Part shown: positions 9,451-18,338 of the stretch, in pieces
How the letters are laid out: each line of letters begins with the position of its first letter
How positions within the stretch are numbered: position 1 is the stretch's first letter
Origin: Streptomyces longhuiensis
Lineage (GTDB): Bacteria > Actinomycetota > Actinomycetes > Streptomycetales > Streptomycetaceae
Length of the DNA stretch: 64,000 bases
Reading direction: 5' to 3'
Assembly: GCF_020616555.1 (NCBI RefSeq)
Contig: NZ_CP085173.1
Coordinates: 7,146,001-7,210,000 of the forward strand
Translations under genes and position numbers: made by a program
The notes under the pieces: model-generated
What the model was told of the DNA's origin: nothing
What the model saw: the letters and a program-made list of their open reading frames with translations, nothing else
Databases searched by the model: none

Positions 9451-12198
9451 GTGTTCGATCCCGTCTACGACGTCGCCGTCGTCGTCCCCATCTTCAATGT
9501 GGAGAGATATCTCCAGGAGTGCCTGGACTCGCTGGCGCGCCAGACGATATTCGACCGCTGCCAGGTGATTCTCGTCGACAACGGCAGCAGCGACAGCTCG
9601 CCTGCCATCGCCGCGGGATTCGCCGCCCAGCACCAGAACGTATGGGCTTTCGTCCACCCCACGGGGAAGGCCGGCGGCGCCCGTAACGCGGGAATGGACC
9701 TGGTCAGTTCCCGGTACATCACGTTCTGCGACTCCGACGACGTACTGCCCGAGGACGCCCTCGAGGTCATGTGGCGGACCGCGGTGAAGGAGCGCGTGCC
9801 GCTCACCATCGGGCGCATGGAGACGTTCCCGGAGGCGACCAACTGGCCGTGGCTCCGCTACTTCGGGACGGGTGTCCAGGTGCATCCCGGGATCGAGAAC
9901 ATTCCGGAGATGATTCACGGCGGAAGCGCCTGCCACAAACTCTTCGACGTCGAGTTCATCCGCGCGAACAACATCCGGTTCCGCGAAGGCGTGCACTTCG
10001 AGGACGCGTTCTTCTCGGTTCCCGCCATGCTGCTCGCGGACCGCATCGCGATGGTGCCCAGCACGGTCTACCAGTACCGCAAGCGCGCCGCCGAGGACTC
10101 CACGATGGACAAGCTGTGGGAGCGCAAGGCGAACTACTGGGACCACCTCCTGCTGGAGGAGTACCTGATGACGCTCCGCCCCCGCCTCTCCGGCCACCGG
10201 CAGGAAGTCCTCAACCGGTTCCTGGTGCGCAGCTACCAGGGATTCGCCCTGCGTGCGCCGCAGGTCATGGAGGAGCAGGAGCTGTTCCAGCTCTTCACGC
10301 GGGCCCGCGCCGTCTACACCCAGCTGACGCCCGACGCGGTCATGACGTCCACCCACGACACCCGCCACCGCGTTCCGTTCCTCGCGATGTACATGAACTG
10401 GTTCGAGCTGTTCGCGCGCCCGGAGCAGGCGCTCACCGGTGTGTACGGGCGGGCCGGCGACCTCTACCTCGACATCTCGGTGCCGAGCGCGCTGCTCCCG
10501 CTGACCAAGGTCTCCTCCACCAGCGTGCACGTGGAACGCATCCAGGAGGACCCCGAGTCCGACGGGATCGTCGTGGCCGGCCGCTTCGTGCTCAACGGCC
10601 TGCCGATGAACCGGCCCATGCGCAACCCCATGCAGCTGTGGCCGGAGACGAGCGGCCAGATGGTGACCGCGCGGCAGGTGTGGCGCAGCGACCTGAAGGC
10701 CACCCGTGACGATCTCGAATGGGGCGGATTCGAGGCCGTGGTCCCCGTAGGGGCCATCAAGGACGGCGAGTTCCCGCTGAAGCTGGTGTTCTGCACCTCC
10801 GGCCGCGACGTCTCACGCCCGTGCATGACCACCACCGCGATGCTGCGCAGCGCCCGCGGCATGAACGTCGGGGGCCGCTGGGTCCTGCCGATGTCGAAGG
10901 GCAAGGACAACGCCGTGCTGCTCGTCCGGGAGGCGCAGGGCAGGGGAAGGGGAGCTGACAAGGACTGGGAGGAGTTCCTCCAGGGCATGGACGAGGACCA
11001 GAAGAAGCGCAAGGCGCCCTTCTGGCGGGCCCGCGCCATCCGGCGCGCCACGCTCAGGTTCTTCCGCCGCAAGGAGATCTGGCTGATCGCCGAGCGCAAG
11101 GACACCGCCCAGGACAACAGCCTGCACCTGTTCAGGTACCTGCGTACGCACGAGCGCCGCCGCAAGGCGTACTACGTCATCGACAAGGGAAGCGCGGACC
11201 GGGCCAAGCTGAAGCGCCTGGGGAACGTGGTGGCCCACAGCTCGTGGAAGCACAAGCTGCTGATGCTGCACGCGTCCCTGCTGATCAACGCCTATGACAT
11301 CGACTCGTACATGCTCCCCGACGGCTGGGACCGCGGGCAGTACCTCAAGCACCTCAACTGGCGTGTGGGCGCCAAGCGGGTCTTCCTCCAGCACGGTGTC
11401 ACCGACGAGGACGGCAGCAAGGCCCTGCACCGCAACAGGACCGGCGTGGATCTGGTGTTCGCCACCAGCGACCGGGAAGCCCAGTACTTCTCCGAGCACA
11501 TGCACTACGGCGAGCAGGCCAAGGCGCTCGGCTTCCCGCGCTTCGACGCGCTCCAGCCGGACCGCGGCGGCCGCCGCGTCCTCCTCATGCCCACCTGGCG
11601 CAAGTACCTGACGATCCCCTCCTACCTCCAGCAGGAGGGCGCCGACCAGGACGCCGTCAACGAGATCTTCCGTGAGTCGGCCTACCGGGACTTCGTGGTA
11701 CGGCTGCTGCGCGACCCGAAGCTCATGGAAGCGCTGGAGTACTACGACTACACGCTCGACTTCCTGCCGCACTACGAGATGCGGAACATGATCGACGGAG
11801 TCGTTCCGGACCACCCTCGGGTGCAGCGCCTGGACCAGACGAAGGTCAGCGTCCAGACGGCCCTGCGCCAGTGCGACCTGTTCATCACCGACTGGTCCTC
11901 GGTCCACTTCGACATGGCCTACCTCGGCACGCCGCTCGTCTACGCCCGGTTCGACCCCGACGAGTACTGGGCGAAGCACGCCAGGAAGGGCTACTTCGAG
12001 GCGGAGCACGACGGGTTCGGGCCGGTGTGCGGCAACGTCGACGAGGTCGTGACCGAAGTGATCCGCTACCTCGGCAACGGGTGCGCGCGCGAGCCGGAGT
12101 ACGACCGCAGGGCGCGGGCGTTCTTCGCCTTCGAGGACCGCGACAACTGCGCCCGCGCGACGGCCGCGATCGCGGAGCTCGCGGCGTCGGACAGATAG
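9451..12198 (+). CDS. Bifunctional GT2 glycosyltransferase / CDP-glycerol glycerophosphotransferase
   Basis: A 915-residue paralogue of the gene at 5165 with the same order. A GT2 domain (VAVVVPIFNVERYLQECLDS, LVDNGSSDSS, FCDSDDVLP) is followed by a middle region and a TagF-like domain with FLQHGVTDEDG, LMPTWRKYLT and LFITDWSSVHFDMAYLGTP. The middle region carries a charged insert rich in K/R/E around residues 490-530. GTG at 9451 follows AGGAG with suitable spacing. Two near copies plus one shortened copy in tandem indicate local duplication, with each enzyme probably handling a different linkage of the polymer. Donor and acceptor cannot be read from sequence. Confidence 0.88.
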   Translation: MFDPVYDVAVVVPIFNVERYLQECLDSLARQTIFDRCQVILVDNGSSDSSPAIAAGFAAQHQNVWAFVHPTGKAGGARNAGMDLVSSRYITFCDSDDVLPEDALEVMWRTAVKERVPLTIGRMETFPEATNWPWLRYFGTGVQVHPGIENIPEMIHGGSACHKLFDVEFIRANNIRFREGVHFEDAFFSVPAMLLADRIAMVPSTVYQYRKRAAEDSTMDKLWERKANYWDHLLLEEYLMTLRPRLSGHRQEVLNRFLVRSYQGFALRAPQVMEEQELFQLFTRARAVYTQLTPDAVMTSTHDTRHRVPFLAMYMNWFELFARPEQALTGVYGRAGDLYLDISVPSALLPLTKVSSTSVHVERIQEDPESDGIVVAGRFVLNGLPMNRPMRNPMQLWPETSGQMVTARQVWRSDLKATRDDLEWGGFEAVVPVGAIKDGEFPLKLVFCTSGRDVSRPCMTTTAMLRSARGMNVGGRWVLPMSKGKDNAVLLVREAQGRGRGADKDWEEFLQGMDEDQKKRKAPFWRARAIRRATLRFFRRKEIWLIAERKDTAQDNSLHLFRYLRTHERRRKAYYVIDKGSADRAKLKRLGNVVAHSSWKHKLLMLHASLLINAYDIDSYMLPDGWDRGQYLKHLNWRVGAKRVFLQHGVTDEDGSKALHRNRTGVDLVFATSDREAQYFSEHMHYGEQAKALGFPRFDALQPDRGGRRVLLMPTWRKYLTIPSYLQQEGADQDAVNEIFRESAYRDFVVRLLRDPKLMEALEYYDYTLDFLPHYEMRNMIDGVVPDHPRVQRLDQTKVSVQTALRQCDLFITDWSSVHFDMAYLGTPLVYARFDPDEYWAKHARKGYFEAEHDGFGPVCGNVDEVVTEVIRYLGNGCAREPEYDRRARAFFAFEDRDNCARATAAIAELAASDR

Positions 12199-12220
12199 GG
12201 CGCGTCGCGGCGCGCGTGCC

Positions 12221-12571
12221 TCACGCGGGCCGCACCGTCCGCGGTCCCACGCAGGCGGCGCCCAACTCGCCCACGCGGCGGCGCAGTTCACGGTCGGCGG
12301 TCACCACGGTGCACGGCCTTTCGGCGGCGGCGACCAGGTCCACGATGTGGTCGTCGCCGCTTCCCGTCGCCGATTCGACCCGTACGCCCGGCACCGACTC
12401 CACACCGCGTGCGGCGCCCTCGACGACGAGCACGATGTCGACGTCCTCGCGCTCGGCGTGGGCCACCAGGCTGTCCCGCAGGCGTTCGGCCGCGCCCCGC
12501 CGGTCGCGCCACCACCCGTCGGGGACCGAACCGACGACATTGGCGCCGTCGACGATCAGCAGCATGGTCAT
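12221..12571 (-). CDS. NYN-domain (PIN-like) putative RNA-binding/RNase protein
   Basis: A 116-residue protein starting MTMLLIVDGANVVGS, the hallmark first strand and Asp-Asn motif of NYN/YacP domains. Further acidic positions at SGDDHIVDL and VVTADRELRRRV complete the PIN-like active-site pattern. NYN proteins are metal-dependent ribonucleases or RNA-processing factors; the target here is unknown. I chose the ATG at 12571, immediately ahead of the domain, over an earlier in-frame start that adds 16 unstructured residues. It converges on the glycosyltransferase cluster with about 20 bases between stops. Confidence 0.75.
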   Translation of the reverse strand: MTMLLIVDGANVVGSVPDGWWRDRRGAAERLRDSLVAHAEREDVDIVLVVEGAARGVESVPGVRVESATGSGDDHIVDLVAAAERPCTVVTADRELRRRVGELGAACVGPRTVRPA

Positions 12572-12617
12572 GAGGTCCCGCCCTTCTCCCGCACGAGCGT
12601 ACCCAGACCGCGCAAAC

Positions 12618-12657
12618 ACCGGTGCCCGGCACGCCAGTTGGCATGCCGGGCACCGGT
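12618..12657 (-). terminator. Terminator hairpin downstream of the FadB-like gene
   Basis: Perfect 14-bp inverted repeat (12618-12631 with 12644-12657), GC-rich, loop 12 nt. It lies 14 bases beyond the stop of the leftward FadB-like gene and before the NYN gene, so it probably ends the fad operon transcript. Confidence 0.75.
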
Positions 12658-12670
12658 TCGTGCGGGGGAG

Positions 12671-14803
12671 TTACGCCGGAACGCTCGCCACGCCCTGCGC
12701 CAGGAACCGCTTGCCGGTCACCCGCTCGCTGACGCCCTCACGGTCCAGGTACGGCGTGATGCCGCCCAGGTGGAAGGGCCAGCCGGCGCCGGTGATCAGG
12801 CACAGGTCGATGTCCTGGGCCTCGGCGACGACACCCTCGTCGAGCATGAGGCCGATCTCCTGCGCCACCGCGTCGAGCACGCGGTCGCGGACCTGCTCCT
12901 CCGTCAGGACGACGTCGCCCTGCTTGAGGAGGGCGGCGACCTCGGGGTCCAGCTCCGGCTTCCCGGAGTCGTAGACGTAGAAGCCGCGCTTGCCGGCCTT
13001 GACGACCGCCGCGAGGTTCGGGGACACCGTGAAGCGCTCCGGGAAGGCGCGGTTCAGGGTCTCCGAGACGTGCAGACCGATCGCGGGACCGACCAGCTCC
13101 AGGAGCACCAGCGGGGACATCGGCAGGCCGAGCGGCTCGACGGCCTTCTCGGCGACCTCGACCGGGGTGCCCTCGTCGATGACGTTCTGGATCTCGCCCA
13201 TGAAGCGGGTGAGGATGCGGTTCACGACGAACGCCGGGGCGTCCTTCACCAGCACCGCGGTCTTCTTCAGCTTCTTGGCGACACCGAAGGCGGTGGCCAG
13301 CGAGGCGTCGTCGGTCCGCTCGCCGCGGACGATCTCCAGGAGCGGGAGGATCGCGACCGGGTTGAAGAAGTGGAAGCCGACGACCCGCTCGGGGTGCTTC
13401 AGCTTCGACGCCATCTCGGTGACCGAGAGGGACGAGGTGTTGGTGGCGAGGATCGCGTGCGCCGGGGCGACCGCCTCGACCTCCGCGAACACCTGCTGCT
13501 TGACGCCGATCTCCTCGAAGACGGCCTCGATGATGAAGTCCGCGTCGGAGAAGCCCTCGGCCTTGTCCAGGACGCCGCTCACCAGCGCCTTGAGGCGGTT
13601 GGCCTTGTCCTGGTTGACACGGCCCTTGCCGAGCAGCTTCTCGATCTCGGCGTGGACGTAGCCCACACCCTTGTCGACGCGCTCCTGGTCGATGTCGGTC
13701 AGGACGACCGGCACCTCGAGGCGGCGCAGGAAGAGCAGCGCGAGCTGCGAGGCCATCAGGCCCGCACCCACGACGCCGACCTTGGTGACCGGACGCGCGA
13801 GCGACTTGTCCGGCGCACCCGCCGGGCGCTTGCCGCGCTTCTGGACGAGGCTGAACGAGTAGATACCCGCGCGCAGTTCGCCACCCATGATCAGGTCGGC
13901 GAGCGCCTTGTCCTCGGCGTCGAACCCGGCCTGCAGGTTCCCGTCCTTGGCGGCGGCGATGATGTCGAGGGCGCGGTACGCGGCCGGGGCCGCCCCGTGC
14001 ACCTTGCTGTCGGCGATGAACTTGCCGCGCGCGACGGCCTCGTCCCACGCGTCGCCGCGGTCGACCTCGGCACGCTCGACGGCCACGTCGCCCTTGAGGA
14101 CGTTCGCCGTCCAGATCAGCGACTGCTCCAGGAAGTCGGCGCCCTCGAAGATCGCGTCGGCGATGCCGAGTTCGAAGACCTGCTTGCCCTTGAGCTGGCG
14201 GTTCTGGTTGAGCGAGTTCTCGATGATGACCGAGACGGCCTTGTCGGCGCCGATCAGGTTCGGCAGCAGCGCGCAGCCGCCCCAGCCCGGGACCAGACCG
14301 AGGAAGACCTCGGGGAGCGAGAACGCGGGCAGCGCCTTGGAGACGGTGCGGTAGGTGCAGTGCAGACCGACCTCGACACCGCCGCCCATGGCCGCGCCGT
14401 TGTAGTACGCGAACGTCGGCACGGCGAGGCCCGAGAGGCGCTTGAAGACCTCGTGGCCGCCCTTGCCGATGGCCAGCGCGTCGTCGTGCTTCTTGAGGAG
14501 CTCGACGCCCTTGAGGTCGGCGCCGACGGCGAAGATGAACGGCTTGCCGGTGATGCCGGCGCCGACGATCGTGCCCTCGGCCGCCTCCTTCTCGACCTGG
14601 TCGATCGCGGCGTTCAGGTTCGCGAGCGAGGCCGGGCCGAAGGTGGTCGGCTTGGTGTGGTCGAAGCCGTTGTCGAGCGTGATCAGCGCGAACCGGCCCG
14701 CGCCGAACGGCAGGTCGAGGTGGCGTACGTTCGCCGACGTGACGACCTCGTCCGGGAACAGCTCGGCGGCGCCCTTCAGGAGCTCAGCGGTGGTGGTGCT
14801 CAC
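12671..14803 (-). CDS. Fatty-acid oxidation complex alpha subunit (enoyl-CoA hydratase / 3-hydroxyacyl-CoA dehydrogenase)
   Basis: A 710-residue FadB/FadJ-type multifunctional enzyme. The N-terminal 300 residues are a crotonase domain (GAGITGKPFIFAVGADL; AYYNGAAMGGGVEVGLHC forms the oxyanion hole). A Rossmann dehydrogenase follows (VGVVGAGLMASQLALLFL, then TNTSSLSVTEMA and GFHFFNPVAILPLLEIV with the catalytic His), then two C-terminal 3HCDH domains. It hydrates trans-2-enoyl-CoA and oxidises the L-3-hydroxyacyl-CoA with NAD in the cytosol. The GTG start at 14803 overlaps the thiolase stop by four bases, so translation is coupled. The open frame continues upstream but enters the thiolase gene in another frame and is not coding there. 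Confidence 0.93.
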   Translation of the reverse strand: MSTTTAELLKGAAELFPDEVVTSANVRHLDLPFGAGRFALITLDNGFDHTKPTTFGPASLANLNAAIDQVEKEAAEGTIVGAGITGKPFIFAVGADLKGVELLKKHDDALAIGKGGHEVFKRLSGLAVPTFAYYNGAAMGGGVEVGLHCTYRTVSKALPAFSLPEVFLGLVPGWGGCALLPNLIGADKAVSVIIENSLNQNRQLKGKQVFELGIADAIFEGADFLEQSLIWTANVLKGDVAVERAEVDRGDAWDEAVARGKFIADSKVHGAAPAAYRALDIIAAAKDGNLQAGFDAEDKALADLIMGGELRAGIYSFSLVQKRGKRPAGAPDKSLARPVTKVGVVGAGLMASQLALLFLRRLEVPVVLTDIDQERVDKGVGYVHAEIEKLLGKGRVNQDKANRLKALVSGVLDKAEGFSDADFIIEAVFEEIGVKQQVFAEVEAVAPAHAILATNTSSLSVTEMASKLKHPERVVGFHFFNPVAILPLLEIVRGERTDDASLATAFGVAKKLKKTAVLVKDAPAFVVNRILTRFMGEIQNVIDEGTPVEVAEKAVEPLGLPMSPLVLLELVGPAIGLHVSETLNRAFPERFTVSPNLAAVVKAGKRGFYVYDSGKPELDPEVAALLKQGDVVLTEEQVRDRVLDAVAQEIGLMLDEGVVAEAQDIDLCLITGAGWPFHLGGITPYLDREGVSERVTGKRFLAQGVASVPA

Positions 14804-16026
14804 TTGTCGCCTCCGGCGTCCTTGTGGTGCGGGTTCTCCCAGATGACCGTGGCGCCCATGCCGAAGCCGACGCACATCGTCGTCAGGCCGTAGCGGACCT
14901 CGGGCTGCTCCTCGAACTGGCGGGCAAGCTGCGTCATCAGGCGCACGCCGGAGGAGGCCAGCGGGTGACCGAACGCGATGGCGCCGCCGTACTGGTTGAC
15001 GCGCGCGTCGTCGTCGGCGATGCCGTAGTGGTCCAGGAAGGCGAGGACCTGGACGGCGAAGGCCTCGTTGATCTCGAAGAGGTTGATGTCCTCGATCGAC
15101 AGACCGGCCTTGGCGAGTGCCTTCTCCGTCGCCGGGATCGGGCCGTAGCCCATGACCTCGGGCTCGACGCCGGTGAAGGCGTAGGAGACCAGGCGCATCT
15201 TGACCGGCAGGTTGTGCTCGCGGGCGAAGTCCTCGGACGCGATGATCGACGCGGTCGCACCGTCGTTCAGACCGGCGGCGTTGCCCGCGGTGACGCGGCC
15301 GTGCACGCGGAACGGCGTCTTGAGGCCGGAGAGGTTCTCCAGCGTGGTGCCCGGGCGCATCGGCTCGTCGGCGGTGACCAGGCCCCAGCCGGTCTCGCCG
15401 ACGTCCGGGTTGGTGTTGCGCACGGAGATCGGGACCAGGTCCTGCTGGATCTTCCCGTTCGCGTACGCCTTCGCCGCCTTCTCCTGCGAGCGCACGGCGT
15501 ACTCGTCGGCGCGCTGCTTGGTGATCTGCGGGTAGCGGTCGTGCAGGTTCTCGGCGGTCATGCCCATGAACAGGGCGGACTCGTCGACGAGCTTCTCCGA
15601 CACGAAACGCGGGTTCGGGTCGACGCCCTCGCCCATCGGGTGGCGGCCCATGTGCTCGACACCGCCGGCGATGACGGCGTCGTACGCGCCGAAGGCGATG
15701 GAGCCCGCGGTGGCGGTGACGGCGGTCAGCGCGCCGGCGCACATGCGGTCGATGGAGTAGCCGGGCACGGACTGCGGGAGGCCCGCGAGGATGCCGGCGG
15801 TGCGGCCGAGGGTCAGGCCCTGGTCGCCGATCTGCGTGGTCGCGGCGATCGCGACCTCGTCGATCTTCGCGGGGTCCAGGGCCGGGTTGCGGCGCAGCAG
15901 CTCCCTGATGGCCTTCACGACGAGATCGTCGGCGCGGGTCTCGTGGTAGATGCCCTTCGGGCCCGCCTTGCCGAACGGGGTGCGGACGCCGTCGACGAAG
16001 ACGACGTCCCTGACGGTACGAGGCAC
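14800..16026 (-). CDS. Acetyl-CoA acyltransferase (thiolase, FadA-type)
   Basis: A 408-residue thiolase that cleaves 3-ketoacyl-CoA in beta-oxidation, partner of the hydratase/dehydrogenase downstream. Seen in sequence: nucleophilic Cys in SIDRMCAGALTAV, EINEAFAVQVLAF, the His in YGGAIAFGHPLASSG and the second catalytic Cys in CVGFGMGATVIW. The GTG at 16026 is preferred because GGAGAG lies 7-12 bases upstream; earlier ATGs add residues (RIWRRAI) outside the family start. First gene of a two-gene leftward operon with a 4-nt overlap. Confidence 0.93.
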   Translation of the reverse strand: MPRTVRDVVFVDGVRTPFGKAGPKGIYHETRADDLVVKAIRELLRRNPALDPAKIDEVAIAATTQIGDQGLTLGRTAGILAGLPQSVPGYSIDRMCAGALTAVTATAGSIAFGAYDAVIAGGVEHMGRHPMGEGVDPNPRFVSEKLVDESALFMGMTAENLHDRYPQITKQRADEYAVRSQEKAAKAYANGKIQQDLVPISVRNTNPDVGETGWGLVTADEPMRPGTTLENLSGLKTPFRVHGRVTAGNAAGLNDGATASIIASEDFAREHNLPVKMRLVSYAFTGVEPEVMGYGPIPATEKALAKAGLSIEDINLFEINEAFAVQVLAFLDHYGIADDDARVNQYGGAIAFGHPLASSGVRLMTQLARQFEEQPEVRYGLTTMCVGFGMGATVIWENPHHKDAGGDK

Positions 16027-16160
16027 GATGGCTCTCCTCCAGATGCGGGATGGCACTGCCGCGCGGCACGCACCCGGGATGCGGGAAGCGCGCTGCGAAT
16101 ACCGTCATGCTACTTGCGGGTAACCAAGACGTGTAGTCCCCCCGGCCGGAGCGGCGAAGG

Positions 16161-16871
16161 TCACACCGCGCGATCGAGGATCGAGCGCACCACGGGCCCC
16201 GCCGAAGCCATCACGTCACGGACGAACCGCGCCCGTCCCAGCCCGAGTCCGCGCAGCGCCGGGCCGTGGTCGCAGGCGACGACGAGCGCCGCGGCGAGGA
16301 GCAGCGCCCGCCACCCCAGGAGTACCAGGAGCCCCACCGGGCGCGGCATCCGCGCGAAGGCCTCGCGCAGCCGCTCGCAGTGGAACGGCACATGCCGCTC
16401 CTCGTCGGCGAGGATCGCCCCGGCCACCCGTGTCGTGAGCGCGTCGTCGGTGCCGTCGCGCAGCGCGCGGTAGTAACGCAGCGCCACGACCTCGGCGACC
16501 ATCAGGACCAGGAGTTCGAGCCGCAGCCCGAGAAGCCGGCGCAGCCGGACGAAGACGGTGTCGCTCCAGTGCGAGGGGAGCGGCGGCACCCCGCCGGCGC
16601 CGAGCAGCAGCCCGAGCAGCCGGGCGTGGTTCTGCTCCTCGGCCACGAAGAGCCGCACGGCACGCGCGTACGCGGCGTCGCCCGCCCGGTCGGCCTTGGC
16701 GATCAGGTTCGCCCCGTCACCGCTCTCGCCGACCTGGAAGCGCCGCACGCTCCGCCAGATCGCGGGATGCACCCGCGCGCCCCGCTCCCAGGCGGGCTCG
16801 GGTGACGCGGCCCGGCGCTCCCGTTCGTCCTCGAAGTCCCGCACCCATGCCCCGTACCCCCTGGTGATCAT
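16161..16871 (-). CDS. Ferritin-like di-iron family protein
   Basis: About 236 residues, helical. Two widely spaced carboxylate-histidine motifs, FVAEEQNHARLL and ILADEERHVPFH, are the ExxH signatures of ferritin-like di-iron carboxylate proteins (rubrerythrin/AurF-like fold). A hydrophobic helix near the C-terminus (GLLVLLGWRALLLAAALVV) may associate with membrane. Function is unknown; oxidase, hydroxylase or iron handling are all possible. ATG at 16871 (MITRGYGAW) is the best start; upstream in-frame codons encode a basic low-complexity stretch. It sits alone between the fad operon and RNase D on the same strand. Confidence 0.75.
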   Translation of the reverse strand: MITRGYGAWVRDFEDERERRAASPEPAWERGARVHPAIWRSVRRFQVGESGDGANLIAKADRAGDAAYARAVRLFVAEEQNHARLLGLLLGAGGVPPLPSHWSDTVFVRLRRLLGLRLELLVLMVAEVVALRYYRALRDGTDDALTTRVAGAILADEERHVPFHCERLREAFARMPRPVGLLVLLGWRALLLAAALVVACDHGPALRGLGLGRARFVRDVMASAGPVVRSILDRAV

Positions 16872-16970
16872 GGGAGTGACCGTAGACAGCCCTCCCCGCC
16901 GCGGCGAGCGAGGAGGGGCCACCGGTACGAAACCGCTACGAACGCGGGGCGCCGCGCGGCGCCCCGCGGG

Positions 16971-18254
16971 TCAGGCGGTCTGCTTCAGGGCCTCGGCGAG
17001 CAGCGGAGTGACCTGCTCGACCTGCCAGGGCCGCGCCCCGTACCCGCGCAGCGCCTCGGCCACCGCCGCCTCGGAGCGGTCGCCCGGGGGCTCCCAGCAC
17101 ACCCGGCGGACCGTGTCCGGCGTGATCAGGTTCTCCTGTGGCATGTTCAGCGTCTCGGCCAGCGCCGACACCGCGGCCCGCGCGGCGGAGAGCCGAGCCG
17201 CGGCGACCGGGTCCTTGTCGGCCCAGGCACGCGGGGGAGGAGGCCCGGCGAGCGGGGCTCCGGGCTGCGGCAGCTCCGCGTCGGGCAGCTCCTTCGCCCG
17301 GTCCACGGCCGCCTGCCACTGCTCCAGCTGACGCCGGCCCGTACGGTGCCCGAAGCCGGGCAGCGCGGCCAGCGCGTGCACATTCGCGGGAAGCGAGAGC
17401 GCCGCCTCGACGATCGCGCCGTCCCCGAGCACCTTGCCCGGCGACACGTCGCGCCGCTGCGCGATCCGGTCCCGCGCGGTCCACAGCTCCCGTACGACGG
17501 CCATCTGCCGGCGCCGCCGCACCTTGTGCATTCCGGACGTGCGCCGCCACGGGTCCTTGCGGGGCGGCGCGGGCGGCGCCGAGGCGATGGCGTCGAACTC
17601 CTGGTGCGCCCAGTCCAGCTTGCCCTGCCGGTCGAGCTCCTTCTCCAGCGCGTCCCGCAGGTCCACGAGGAGCTCCACGTCCAGCGCCGCGTAGCGCAGC
17701 CACGGGTCGGGCAGGGGCCGCGTCGACCAGTCGACGGCGGAGTGGCCCTTCTCCAGGACGTAGCCGAGGACGTTCTCCACCATCGCGCCGAGCCCCACAC
17801 GCGGGAAACCGGCCAGGCGCCCGGCGAGCTCGGTGTCGAAGAGGCGGCTGGGGACCATACCTATTTCGCGCAGGCACGGCAGGTCCTGCGTCGCGGCGTG
17901 CAGTACCCACTCGGCGTCGGCGATCGCGTCGCCGAGGGCGGACAGGTCGGGGCACGCGACGGGGTCGACGAGCGCGGAGCCCGCGCCCTCGCGGCGCAGC
18001 TGCACCAGGTAGGCGCGCTGCCCGTAGCGGTAGCCGGAGGCGCGCTCGGCGTCGACGGCCACGGGCCCGGTGCCCGCGGCGAAGGCCGCGACCACCTCGG
18101 CCAGGGAGGCCTCGTCGGCGATCACCGGCGGGATGCCCTCGCGCGGCTCGAGCAGGGGGATCGGCACCTCCGCAACAGAGCCGCCGTCGTCCGGGGGTGC
18201 GCCCCCGGTGGTTCGCAGTGAACTGTCTGCTGCGGTCTCTTGGGCGTCGGTCAC
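16971..18254 (-). CDS. rnd: Ribonuclease D
   Basis: A 427-residue DEDD 3'-5' exoribonuclease that trims tRNA and other RNA 3' ends. ExoI is VAVDAERASGYRYG (Asp-x-Glu), ExoII is HAATQDLPCL, and ExoIII is YAALDVELLVDL with the Tyr of the DEDDy class. An HRDC domain follows (LWTARDRIAQRRDVSPGKVLGDGAIVE). GTG at 18254 is used. The N-terminal ~35 residues are extra and encoded partly by a G/C palindromic stretch near 18190-18215 (PPDDGG region). The C-terminus adds a Pro/Ala-rich linker and a further helical domain, as is usual in actinobacteria. Confidence 0.92.
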   Translation of the reverse strand: MTDAQETAADSSLRTTGGAPPDDGGSVAEVPIPLLEPREGIPPVIADEASLAEVVAAFAAGTGPVAVDAERASGYRYGQRAYLVQLRREGAGSALVDPVACPDLSALGDAIADAEWVLHAATQDLPCLREIGMVPSRLFDTELAGRLAGFPRVGLGAMVENVLGYVLEKGHSAVDWSTRPLPDPWLRYAALDVELLVDLRDALEKELDRQGKLDWAHQEFDAIASAPPAPPRKDPWRRTSGMHKVRRRRQMAVVRELWTARDRIAQRRDVSPGKVLGDGAIVEAALSLPANVHALAALPGFGHRTGRRQLEQWQAAVDRAKELPDAELPQPGAPLAGPPPPRAWADKDPVAAARLSAARAAVSALAETLNMPQENLITPDTVRRVCWEPPGDRSEAAVAEALRGYGARPWQVEQVTPLLAEALKQTA

Positions 18255-18282
18255 CTGTCAAGGGTATCTGTGTATGTACAGC

Positions 18283-18312
18283 GCCCGTCGACGGAACGTT
18301 CCGTCGACGGGC
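18283..18312 (-). terminator. Perfect palindrome, terminator after the LuxR-type regulator
   Basis: Thirty bases that are their own reverse complement (15-bp half-sites meeting at AACGTT) lie 27 bases past the stop of the leftward regulator gene and about 30 bases before the RNase D start. The position and stability suit a rho-independent-type terminator without a U-tract, as is common in Streptomyces. A binding site for a dimeric protein regulating rnd is an alternative. Confidence 0.65.
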
Positions 18313-18338
18313 GATGAAGGTACGTAAACCAGTCAGGG

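Noticed and set aside
12671..16108. Single 1145-codon frame suggesting a fadB/fadA fusion
   Set aside because: The thiolase is encoded in another frame from 16026 to 14800, and a GTG at 14803 starts the FadB-like protein; the extra N-terminal residues are out of frame with thiolase motifs.
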